Part shown: positions 44,737 through 53,349 of the stretch, in pieces | How the letters are laid out: each line of letters opens with the position of its first letter | How positions within the stretch are numbered: the stretch's first letter is position 1 | Assembly: GCA_030680075.1 (NCBI GenBank) | Contig: JAUXWR010000404.1 | Span: forward strand, 92,526-156,525 | Source of the DNA: Legionella sp. | Lineage (GTDB): Bacteria; Pseudomonadota; Gammaproteobacteria; Legionellales; Legionellaceae | DNA length: 64,000 nt | Direction: 5' to 3' | Program-made: the position numbers and the translations under genes | The notes under the pieces: generated by a model | What the model saw: the letters and a program-made list of their open reading frames with translations, nothing else | The model's database searches: none | Told to the model about the DNA's origin: nothing

Positions 44737-46824
44737 TTATTTCATCGGTTGATTTAACACGTGGATAAGTGGGGAAAGCTCACGTTCATATCGGCGCCAT
44801 CGTTCAATAGATGAGGTGTAAACCGGTTGACGTACTTGGGCAAAACTGGCGGTTCGCACTTGGCGTTTCGATTGATAAAAAGTAAGGCAAGCTTCTTCCC
44901 AAGGTAAACCACAAAAATCAATGAGTCGTGTCACTTCTTCGTCAAAATGATTCACCATCGTTTCATATTTTATATCCAGCCAGGCATTGGAGGGTAGGAT
45001 ATGACGCCAATGATCCATAATTCGCTCATAACACTGATAATATTGTCCAAGTTCTGTTAAATCATAGGAATACAATTGTCCTTGAGTAAATAATTTTGTA
45101 TAGCACGACAAACACGTATCAATGGGGTGGCGTTCCACATGAATAATTTTAGCATTGGGAAATAATGCATGAATCAAGCCGATAGCAATAAAGTTATATG
45201 GCATTTTATCCGTAATACGTAGTGCCAGAGGAGAAGAGCGCTGCAAATGAGATATATAATTATCTGCGATGGCATGGCCTATTTCAGGCGAAAAGTGCTG
45301 AATATTTTCAGGATAATACAAGGTCGTTTGGTGATATTTAACAGGCTGTTGAATTAAATTATTCAAATACTTTAGTTCTCCAGCACCATACACATGAGAA
45401 TGACTAGATAAAATATGTTCAACAAGTGTCGTGCCCGAACGCGGCATGCCAACTATAAATATAGGTAATGCAGACGGGTTAGCAAACCTCTGCAAATAGG
45501 CTATGGTTTGTTGCGTAAAACATTGAATGAGTTTATTGGTAAATTCAATCTGCTCTGCAATATCATAAGTAATGCGTGTACGTTTTATCTGACACGCCAA
45601 GGAAAAATACTCAAAAGCTTTCGACCATTCGCCCATATCGTCATGGCATTTACCTAAAGCGAAATAAGCGTATTCCAACTTACTGGGAGAGACGGCTTGA
45701 CCATGATTAATTATGGATAGTAAGTTATTTAAGCTCGCATTATCTGGCTTAACCTTTCGTAATTGCACTAACGAGTAATGTGCAAGTACTTGAGTATCAA
45801 TAATTGGGTCGGTAGCACTTTTTAAAAATTGCTCTTCTGCTTTGATTATCTCCCCCATCTCCATCAACACGTGTCCCTTGCTAAGATAGGAGCTCGCGCG
45901 GGTTGAATCTATCTGCAGCGCGTGATCCACATAGAGCAATGCTTGTTTATAATTACTTTGCTCTTGATATATCGCTGCTAATAGCTGATAAAATTCCACC
46001 TGCTGTGGATTAATTGCGATTGCTTTACGAAGAGCAGATTCTGACGCTAAAAAATGATGCTGATGTAAGTGCGCTTTTGCAATACCATAATAAGCTTCTG
46101 TATAATCCGGTTTTAATTGCAATGCTTTTTCAAAATGAAGCAAGGCATTATCATATTGCTCTAAACCCAGTAAGGTTAAACCCATATTACAGTGCGCATC
46201 AGCAAAAGTCGGCGCTAATATAATTGCTTGGCTCAAATATTTCGATGCTTGTCTAAACTCTTGCTGCAAGAGAAGCAAAGCCCCTACATTATTTAAGGGA
46301 TCAACAAACTGTGGTGAACTAGCGATTGCGGCTTGATAAAATATAATCGCTTCTTCTGTTTTATTATAAGCTTTATAAATACTTCCCATGTTATTGAGCG
46401 AGGGGCTTAATTTGGGATTGATAGCAAGCGCACGCTTGTGACAATCTTCTGCTTGCGTATAGTCTTTCGCATCATAATAAGCCACACCTAAATTAGATAA
46501 GGCGGTTGCAGAGTGGGGATCAAGGGCAACGGCTTGTTGACCATATCGAATACTCAATGGTATGGCATTTAATTTGCGGTGCATTTCACCTAAGTTGCTA
46601 TAAAATAAAGCTACATGCGGATTACTCTGAATCGCACGTTCGATGAATTGAATGCTCAAGCTAATCTTGTCGACTTGATAGGCGATGACCCCCAACAAAT
46701 GCAAGGCATCAGCATGGGCAGGATACATTTCCAATAGACGATTTAAGAGCGTTTCTGCGTGCCCCAATTGCCCCGTCTGTTGTAATTGCATAGCAATGTG
46801 CATTGTTTCCTCGACGGACATCAT
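44737..46824 (-). CDS. TPR protein with C-terminal sulfotransferase domain
   Basis: 695 residues. About 13 TPR units cover residues 1-430 (for example VALFYSNLGEMHRKLNAIPLSI and ATALSNLGVAYYDAKDYTQA in pieces). From about 455 a sulfotransferase domain: the 5'-PSB loop FIVGMPRSGTTLVEHILSSH, GAGELKYL, and the 3'-PB region IIHVERHPIDTCLSC. The family transfers sulfate from PAPS to protein tyrosine or glycans. Its ATG overlaps the stop of the upstream gene (ATGA), so it is cotranscribed with it. No signal peptide: cytoplasmic. It converges on the lipoprotein gene, with only 6 bases between stops. Confidence 0.88.
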   Translation of the reverse strand: MMSVEETMHIAMQLQQTGQLGHAETLLNRLLEMYPAHADALHLLGVIAYQVDKISLSIQFIERAIQSNPHVALFYSNLGEMHRKLNAIPLSIRYGQQAVALDPHSATALSNLGVAYYDAKDYTQAEDCHKRALAINPKLSPSLNNMGSIYKAYNKTEEAIIFYQAAIASSPQFVDPLNNVGALLLLQQEFRQASKYLSQAIILAPTFADAHCNMGLTLLGLEQYDNALLHFEKALQLKPDYTEAYYGIAKAHLHQHHFLASESALRKAIAINPQQVEFYQLLAAIYQEQSNYKQALLYVDHALQIDSTRASSYLSKGHVLMEMGEIIKAEEQFLKSATDPIIDTQVLAHYSLVQLRKVKPDNASLNNLLSIINHGQAVSPSKLEYAYFALGKCHDDMGEWSKAFEYFSLACQIKRTRITYDIAEQIEFTNKLIQCFTQQTIAYLQRFANPSALPIFIVGMPRSGTTLVEHILSSHSHVYGAGELKYLNNLIQQPVKYHQTTLYYPENIQHFSPEIGHAIADNYISHLQRSSPLALRITDKMPYNFIAIGLIHALFPNAKIIHVERHPIDTCLSCYTKLFTQGQLYSYDLTELGQYYQCYERIMDHWRHILPSNAWLDIKYETMVNHFDEEVTRLIDFCGLPWEEACLTFYQSKRQVRTASFAQVRQPVYTSSIERWRRYERELSPLIHVLNQPMK

Positions 46825-49800
46825 GCGCTAATTCCTTTTTTATTACGATAAGGATTAACCCTGTTTAATAAGGGTTGCAACTCTTCGGCAAACTGTTGCC
46901 AGCGCTTTACCGAGGTTTTATAGATGGGTTTTCTAACTTGCATTAAGCTCGCTGTTTTTACGATACGATTATTTTTATAGAAATTAAGGCAATTCGGATC
47001 CCAAGGTAGTCCTATATAGTCTAAGAGCTGTTTAGTAAGTGCTTCATGCTGATTAACCATTTGTTCATAAGGTAAATCAAATATCCGTGTTGACGGTAAA
47101 ACCTTATGCCAGTGCTCCATCGTTTGCGCATATAATAGATAGTAATCAGCTAGTGCGTTGAGATCATAAGCAAATAACATACTGGTCTTGAATAAATGGG
47201 TAAAACACGAAAAACAGGAATCCATAGGATCACGAATGGCATGAATGATTTTAGCGGTAGGTAACATACGATGAATCATACCAATATAAAAACAATTGCT
47301 TGGCATTTTATCGATGATAAACGTTTTGTCTGGCGCTAATGCCCAGGTTTTATCCAGGTATTTTTTGCCTAAAGTGGCAACATCATGATCTGTTAATTGA
47401 GTGACCCACGTCATGAATGGCAAACCTGCAGCATTAGAGGCGTCTTGAATCACTTCATCTAAAATACTTAATTCACCTGCTCCATAAATCTGTTCATGGC
47501 TACACAATATCTGCTCAATTAATGTTGTTCCGGCTCGCGGCATGCCCACAATAAAAATAGGACAACGTGTTTCGTGGCGTTGTGTTGGTCGGTTTAAAAA
47601 AGAAGCGGTGAATACCTTAGGTAGGTGCTCAACGAAGTTATGTAATATTGTTTTATTCCAAGGCTTTTCGAGATAATGCAAACGATTCCCTTGTGCGTAG
47701 GCTTGAAATGCTCGCTTATACTGTTGTGTATCATCCAGTGCTTTTCCCAATGCAAAATAATAATGGATACGAGCCTGGATAGAGTAATGCTCTATTTTCT
47801 TTGCGATGGCTTCTAAAAACGCCAAATGTGGATCATTAAGTGTATATACTTTTACCAAAGATAGATTGTGATGCGCCTCAATAAAATCTGATTTTGCTGC
47901 AATGGCTGCTTCAAAATGCGTACGAGCTTCATCTATTCGGCCTTCCTCACTGTAAATAGCACCCAGATTATTTTGTGCTTCTGCATGGTTGGGATTTAAA
48001 CGAATGGCCGTTGCGTAGGCACTCTTAGCTTGGTATTTATCACCCATGCGTTCAAGCGATGCACCCAGATTATTCCATGCCAAACCGTAATCTTGATTAT
48101 AAGATAATGCGATACGGTAATGTTGAATAGCCAACTGAAATTGGCGATTGTTATTATAGGCTAACGCTAATAGAAAATGATTTTCAGGGTTGTCAGGTTC
48201 CATGCGGATAGCAATGTGATGAGATGCAATGGCTGCTTCCAATTGCCCTGCTCGACACAATAATTCCCCCACATTACGCCTATATACCATTAAGTCAGGA
48301 GCTATTTCTGCAGCCAATTGCATAAACTGAATGGCATCTGCCATATGGTTGGCTTGAAGTGCTGCCATAGCAATGCCAAGAGCCGCGCTATGGCATCCTG
48401 GGTTGTTTATCAAAATCTGTCGATAACTTTGTCCTGCTTCAAACAATAATCCGCGTTGTAGTTGTTGGTGAGCCTTTTGGAGTGACAGCTCGATATTCAG
48501 CGCCTCTTTAACAGGTGGAAATGTTGCTAATGCTTTTTTTATACGCGCCAAGGGAATATGCCAATCTCCAAGCGCTTCTTGTCGAAAAAGTTTGACACCA
48601 GAGTACCAAGGGCTATCATCTCGTTGTAGCAACCAACGCCAATCCGCACTAAAGGGTAATAAAATCCACACCTCTTTACCCATAGCAGCTGCTAAATGAG
48701 CTATAGACGTATCCACCGTAATAACTAAATCCAAACAGGCAATGAGGGCGGCAGTCCCTACCATCGTGCTTAATTCCAAACCAGGGTAGACAATGTTGTG
48801 TTGCTCAAGTTCTTTTTTTTCTTCTAAGTACACATCTTTTTGTAAGCAAATAAAATCCAGATTTGCTTGATGTAAGGTAAGCAAAGAGGGCAAGGCAAGA
48901 GAGCGTTGTGAATTCATTGTATTAAAGGTACTGCCTCGCCAAGCAATGCCAATGCGCTTACGATCAGAATGCCCTAAGGTAGCTTTGCACATTTCCAGTG
49001 CATGTATGTTTGGAAACACATAAGGAATCGAGCTAGGAATCGTATGTATTTCCGTTTTAAAGAGCCTGGCTAAACTCATTGCTGGGCAGTGATAATCACA
49101 CGCAGGTAAAGGAGAGCCTATGGCAATAAAACGAATCGTATGCTGCCATTCATAAAATAAGGGAATTAAGGAGGGCTGCATTTCAAGATATACGCGAGCA
49201 CCGAGCTGCACTAATAGGGGGACATAGCGAAAAAATTGAATACTGTCCCCCAGCCCTTGCTCTGAGTGGATAAGGATCGATTTTCCATGCAGATCATGAG
49301 TGGCAGATTTCGGTACTATCCAAGGACGGTTTTTGTCTCGTAAGGAACAGAGCCAACGGTATTCGAAGTGCGCGAATCCCAGAGGCAGGTTGCCCATAGC
49401 AAGTAGACATAGAGAATAATTATAGTGAATCCAAGGATCTTGCTCATGACTGTAGGCCAACGCTTTTTGATACGCTTGGAGGGCTTCATCATAACGATTG
49501 ACCTTTGTTAAACAAAGAGCGCGTTGTCCTATAGCAATATAATTGTTTGGTTCTTCAGCAATGATGCGCTCAAAACAGTCAAGAGCTTCAATATATTTCC
49601 CCATCTGATAAAGTGCTTTACCATAGATTGTTAAAATAGGGGGGCTAGGGTGAAGTTCTGTCGCATGTTGAGCGTACACGGTTGCTTCTGCCGGCCGATT
49701 TAAATTAATCAAAATCTCTGCACATTGACTCAACGCTTCTATATGGTTGGGTGCTAATAAAACCCCACCATTGAAACACAATAAGGCCTGCTGTTGCTGC

Positions 49801-49871
49801 TTTTGTTTAAGGTAATTATAGCCCTGTGCTAAAAGCCGCTCTAGCTGAGTTGCACGAATATCTAACAGCAT
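46821..49871 (-). CDS. TPR-glycosyltransferase-TPR-sulfotransferase fusion
   Basis: 1016 residues with four blocks. Residues about 1-185: TPR units. About 190-455: a glycosyltransferase of the TPR-linked, heptosyltransferase-like (GT-B) type, with LIHSEQGLGDSIQFFRY, KRIGIAWRGS and the donor-side motif DLVITVDTSIAHLAAAMGK then LLPFSADWRW. About 480-720: more TPRs. About 770-1000: sulfotransferase with FIVGMPRAGTTLIEQILCSH, GAGELSILDEV and IIHAIRDPMDSCFSC. It probably glycosylates and sulfates a protein held by the TPRs. First gene of a two-gene operon; no signal peptide. Confidence 0.88.
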   Translation of the reverse strand: MLLDIRATQLERLLAQGYNYLKQKQQQQALLCFNGGVLLAPNHIEALSQCAEILINLNRPAEATVYAQHATELHPSPPILTIYGKALYQMGKYIEALDCFERIIAEEPNNYIAIGQRALCLTKVNRYDEALQAYQKALAYSHEQDPWIHYNYSLCLLAMGNLPLGFAHFEYRWLCSLRDKNRPWIVPKSATHDLHGKSILIHSEQGLGDSIQFFRYVPLLVQLGARVYLEMQPSLIPLFYEWQHTIRFIAIGSPLPACDYHCPAMSLARLFKTEIHTIPSSIPYVFPNIHALEMCKATLGHSDRKRIGIAWRGSTFNTMNSQRSLALPSLLTLHQANLDFICLQKDVYLEEKKELEQHNIVYPGLELSTMVGTAALIACLDLVITVDTSIAHLAAAMGKEVWILLPFSADWRWLLQRDDSPWYSGVKLFRQEALGDWHIPLARIKKALATFPPVKEALNIELSLQKAHQQLQRGLLFEAGQSYRQILINNPGCHSAALGIAMAALQANHMADAIQFMQLAAEIAPDLMVYRRNVGELLCRAGQLEAAIASHHIAIRMEPDNPENHFLLALAYNNNRQFQLAIQHYRIALSYNQDYGLAWNNLGASLERMGDKYQAKSAYATAIRLNPNHAEAQNNLGAIYSEEGRIDEARTHFEAAIAAKSDFIEAHHNLSLVKVYTLNDPHLAFLEAIAKKIEHYSIQARIHYYFALGKALDDTQQYKRAFQAYAQGNRLHYLEKPWNKTILHNFVEHLPKVFTASFLNRPTQRHETRCPIFIVGMPRAGTTLIEQILCSHEQIYGAGELSILDEVIQDASNAAGLPFMTWVTQLTDHDVATLGKKYLDKTWALAPDKTFIIDKMPSNCFYIGMIHRMLPTAKIIHAIRDPMDSCFSCFTHLFKTSMLFAYDLNALADYYLLYAQTMEHWHKVLPSTRIFDLPYEQMVNQHEALTKQLLDYIGLPWDPNCLNFYKNNRIVKTASLMQVRKPIYKTSVKRWQQFAEELQPLLNRVNPYRNKKGISA

Positions 49872-50069
49872 CGGTTACTTCCTTATACCTGCTGATCGGG
49901 GGAATACGGATTGATTATAATACCTAGGATAAACAAAAATTACAGTAATGATGAACAGCCCAAGAACATAAAATTAAGCCATGACATTCACCTATAAGAA
50001 TGTTGACTTTATTATTGCTCAACCTTAGCAACCATATTAAATAATATTTTATCGTAAGCTTACTTGCAG

Positions 50070-50349
50070 TTAGGGGACAGTAACGAAATTGGTGTCAAAT
50101 GTCACTGCTGCATTTCGTGCCAACCGTTCCAGGAGGAAAACCGGTAACTGATGTTCCTGGAGATAGGCCTAAGTCGCCATTGATTATAGTGGGTCCTGTG
50201 TTCGTGATAGTTGTACCCGCTAAAGTACCGTAAGTAAACGTTGAGCCTAAGAGGCAGGTAAAAGAGGGAGAAGGAGGGCTAGGAGGTACGATACAACAAC
50301 CTCTGCTTATCATGGGATTAGAGTTCTCCTGGACGGTTAAAACCCACAT
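50070..50349 (-). pseudogene. Internally deleted ice-binding-like (DUF3494) protein
   Basis: One frame reads [20 protein letters not shown] then [19 protein letters not shown], the start of a DUF3494 domain, and stops as GTKCSSDI*. In another frame from the same point the sequence reads [17 protein letters not shown] and stop (TAA at 50072-50070), which is the usual end of DUF3494. About 150-170 residues between them are missing, so a large internal deletion with loss of frame is the simplest account. Promoter region and neighbours are unremarkable. Confidence 0.7.
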
Positions 50350-50447
50350 GCCACATACAAATGAGCATTTTCAATGGATAAATATTTATGTACATTTTGC
50401 AGGCATTGCGTTATCATTGGGCATTTTAAAGTCACCATGAGTTTTTA

Positions 50448-52388
50448 ATGTCCATAAATACAGATGTACTGGTTATTGGGGCAGGTCCAATAGGTCTTAT
50501 TAATGCTTGGGGAATGAAACATCTAAATCCACATCTGAATATCGTAGTGCTTGAAAAGTATGCCGAATATCAAAGAAGTCATACTTTAGTTATGCAACCC
50601 GCGCAGCTGGAAGCCATAATGAAGGCGACTCATAGCGAGCAAGATCCAACCCTTGTTAACCTACTCAATCAATTAAAAAAAGATCCTCATATTCGCACCA
50701 ATGCTCTGCAACAAATTTTTACAGAGCTGGCGGAGAAAAGTGGTGTTGAAATTAAGACAAAACATGAGGTAGAAGTAGATACAATTAATCAGATAATAGA
50801 TGATGAATACCCTAATGTTAAGCTAATTATTGGTGCTGATGGCACTCATAGTGTCGTAAGTGCTACTTTATTTCCTGAAGGTAATCAAGTAAAGCATGAA
50901 TTTGATTTTGTATTACAGCTACGTTTCGATATTATTGGTGAGGAAAAAGCCCCAGGTATAAAGATATCGCATTTTTATCAACAAATGGCTAGAAAAGGCT
51001 TAATTGCTAATGAATATAACGGGCATTTTGACGAGGGTAAAACGCCTGTAACGATGCAAATGATGATTTCAAAAGAAGATTTTCTTTTATTGCAACAAGC
51101 AACGTCGAAAAATCCTCTAAAGCCTTATGTTAATAAGTCAGTTGAAGAGCTGCAAAATGAGCCTGTAATACCACGCCATCTGGATTCATTTCTGACTACT
51201 TACCTGCAATGTAAAATTGAAGATACAACTAAGGTAGGGCAACGACTCGATAAGGAGTCTGTCCGCATAAGTGTTAACGAGGCGCCTGCCACACATGCTA
51301 AAAAAGTAGTGACTAACCGAGGCCAGTGTTATGTGGTCGTTGAGGGTGATTCCGCCTTAGGTTTGTCTTATTTTAAAGGCTTAAATGCAGGGCTTGAAGC
51401 AAGTGCCAGATTTTTAACTACACTGTCCTCATCTATTGAAGACTCTTTCAATAATAAAGCGAAAATGGAAAAGGCGCTTGCAGCATATCAAGCGTGGTTC
51501 CTGAATGTCTTTTCTCCAAAAAAAGTCAAAGAAGTTGAGCAATACAGCTTTTGGCAGATTAGAAGTTTTATGCGAGCAATGCGTGTAGTAAGAGGCCTTA
51601 AAAATACATCAATGATGGAAGAAGATGAGGATAGAAATCCGGTAATTCTTGATTATTTTAAATATTATACCAAAGATCCTTTGGACAGAAGCTTTAATCA
51701 TACATGGAGACCTTTTCCTCATCGGAAATATAATTTGGTTAAGTTCGGTCAATTAAATTATGTTCCATTAAATCATACCGCAAAAAAAATCACCAAAATT
51801 TTCGTGGATTATGTTAAACCTTATAAGAGTTATGCCCAAATCGTTCAGAACTTCAAACAGCTGTTTGAAGGAATTGCAAATTTTTTTGTAGGACTGGGGA
51901 AGCTCATAGCAGGTATTGTTACACTTAATTTCTGGCTTCTTGCTGATGGGCTTTTTAATATCTTAAGAGGCACTATTGAAATTGTAACAACCCTTTTGGC
52001 GTGGTCTATTAAACCGTTAACTCGGGGAATAGCAACGTTAGTTAATGGTGGGTTCAAAAAAATAGAAGAAAATACCGGCCTGCAAAATTTGGCAAAATAT
52101 GGGCATGATTATTTGGATAAAACAGATACAGAGGAATTAAAGTCAGATAAAACGATTTATGAATTACTCGCCGTATGCAACGATATGCACCGAAAATTTA
52201 ATAAGTCAGTTAGTCGTGGGCAGGCCACCGAATTGGGAGTAGAGGAATTAAGAAGCTATTCTGACATTCGTGCTGATAATGTCATTGATCCACAAAAGCT
52301 ATGCCACTACTTCTCTTTATTCGCACCTGGCAAGAAACAGCCAGAGAAAGCCGATCTTATACCGGAGTTAAGTATAGAGGTTTCTTAA
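50448..52388 (+). CDS. FAD-dependent monooxygenase-like protein with a membrane-associated tail
   Basis: 646 residues. The N-terminus has the dinucleotide-binding motif LVIGAGPIGLINAW and later the second FAD motif IIGADGTHSVVS (DG motif) and VEGDSALGLSYFKGLNAG (GD motif), as in p-hydroxybenzoate-hydroxylase/kynurenine-monooxygenase/MICAL-type enzymes. After about residue 380 the family resemblance ends; a hydrophobic, amphipathic region (about 470-540, GIANFFVGLGKLIAGIVTL and LFNILRGTIEIVTTLLAW) and a charged C-terminus (PELSIEVS) follow. No signal peptide. A host-directed redox effector is a reasonable guess. Confidence 0.75.
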   Translation: MSINTDVLVIGAGPIGLINAWGMKHLNPHLNIVVLEKYAEYQRSHTLVMQPAQLEAIMKATHSEQDPTLVNLLNQLKKDPHIRTNALQQIFTELAEKSGVEIKTKHEVEVDTINQIIDDEYPNVKLIIGADGTHSVVSATLFPEGNQVKHEFDFVLQLRFDIIGEEKAPGIKISHFYQQMARKGLIANEYNGHFDEGKTPVTMQMMISKEDFLLLQQATSKNPLKPYVNKSVEELQNEPVIPRHLDSFLTTYLQCKIEDTTKVGQRLDKESVRISVNEAPATHAKKVVTNRGQCYVVVEGDSALGLSYFKGLNAGLEASARFLTTLSSSIEDSFNNKAKMEKALAAYQAWFLNVFSPKKVKEVEQYSFWQIRSFMRAMRVVRGLKNTSMMEEDEDRNPVILDYFKYYTKDPLDRSFNHTWRPFPHRKYNLVKFGQLNYVPLNHTAKKITKIFVDYVKPYKSYAQIVQNFKQLFEGIANFFVGLGKLIAGIVTLNFWLLADGLFNILRGTIEIVTTLLAWSIKPLTRGIATLVNGGFKKIEENTGLQNLAKYGHDYLDKTDTEELKSDKTIYELLAVCNDMHRKFNKSVSRGQATELGVEELRSYSDIRADNVIDPQKLCHYFSLFAPGKKQPEKADLIPELSIEVS

Positions 52389-52456
52389 CATTCAGATTGG
52401 GGGCATTTGTCGTATTAGGCAATGTCCCCGCAGGGATGATTAATAAAAGGAGATTT

Positions 52457-52490
52457 TATTAATCATGAATGCGCTATATTATGATTAATA
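52457..52490. promoter_or_regulatory. Inverted repeat upstream of the Fic relic
   Basis: TATTAATCAT (52457-52466) and ATGATTAATA (52481-52490) form a 10-bp perfect inverted repeat with a 14-base spacer that includes TATATT. It lies 20 bases before the DUF4172-Fic relic start, so it may have been an operator. Confidence 0.5.
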
Positions 52491-52509
52491 AATCGCAAGG
52501 TTATTCATC

Positions 52510-52932
52510 ATGAAATGGAATTGGCAATTTGAAAATTGGCCTGACTTTACTTGGGATGCCGATAAATTAGCCGGATATGAACGCTCTTTTATTGAGAGAG
52601 TAGGTATTATTATTGGCTAATCACAGCACATTTCCAAGGAGGGTAAGCAGGATTTACTTATCGAATTAATGTGCAGAGATGCTTTGGATAGCTCTGAGAT
52701 TGAAGGAGAGCATTTAAGCCGAGGTAGTATTCAATCGTCTATTCAAAAAGAGTTGGGGTTATCCACTCAAGCACCAAAAGCTACGTTGACAGAACGTGGC
52801 ATAGCTAAAATGATGGTTAATTTGTATCAAAACACCTCTAATCCTTTAACACATCAAATCTTATTTGAATGGCACCAGTCTTTAATGGGCAATAGTCACC
52901 ATTTGGAAAATGTTGGCCAATACCGGGGGTAA
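52510..52932 (+). pseudogene. Broken Fic-family (DUF4172) protein
   Basis: MKWNWQFENWPDFTWDADKL is the usual start of DUF4172-Fic proteins. The frame meets TAA at 52618-52620 after 36 codons and then continues in the same frame with family sequence (DLLIELMCRDALDSSEIEGE, with the S-x3-E-[GN] inhibitory motif SSEIEGE). It stops again at GQYRG-TAA inside a repeat element, before the HPFxDGNGR catalytic region would be reached. So there is a nonsense codon and a 3' truncation by the element. Confidence 0.85.
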
Positions 52933-53036
52933 GAGGGTCAAGCGGGGGTAAGAGGGTCAAGCCTTGCTTTTTGCCTTTGGATAGCAAAAAAACAAGGCTT
53001 GACCCCTTTGGCTGCTTATTGATATGTTCCGGGTAT
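52924..53036. repeat. Hairpin repeat element flanking the ankyrin gene, left copy
   Basis: Two tandem copies of CGGGGGTAAGAGGGTCAAG (52924-52942, 52943-52961) lead into a hairpin CAAGCCTTGCTTTTTGCC.../...GCAAAAAAACAAGGCTTG, then GACCCCTTTGGCTG and GGGTATA. A similar element is at 54611-54715. The rest of 53037-53349 is AT-rich with a GGGGCTG..CAGCCC hairpin near 53152-53172 and no gene. Confidence 0.8.
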
Positions 53037-53349
53037 AAATTGATAAGAAAAAATCAAATTTTGCGACGCAATTGTTGATTGATTAAAATTAATGAACCTC
53101 CAGGGGCTTAATGGGATTGATGCAGTCAAATAATTAACATTAACTCTTAGGGGCTGTTGACAACTCAGCCCGCCTACGTGCCTCGGCTATAATCATTAAT
53201 TTCATTAAAATGGTAATTAATATTTAAGGAAAATATGTTTTCTGTAATATCTCATCGTTTAAACGCACGGCTCAAACTATAAAAAACTTGATTAAAAAAA
53301 TACAATATGGTAATATTTTGTCCTAATTGTCATTATTAATATTGAGGTT

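Noticed and set aside
50095..50349. 84-residue frame taken as a real small Pro-rich protein
   Set aside because: It holds the start of a DUF3494 domain and the end of the same domain lies in another frame directly after, so it is a deletion relic.
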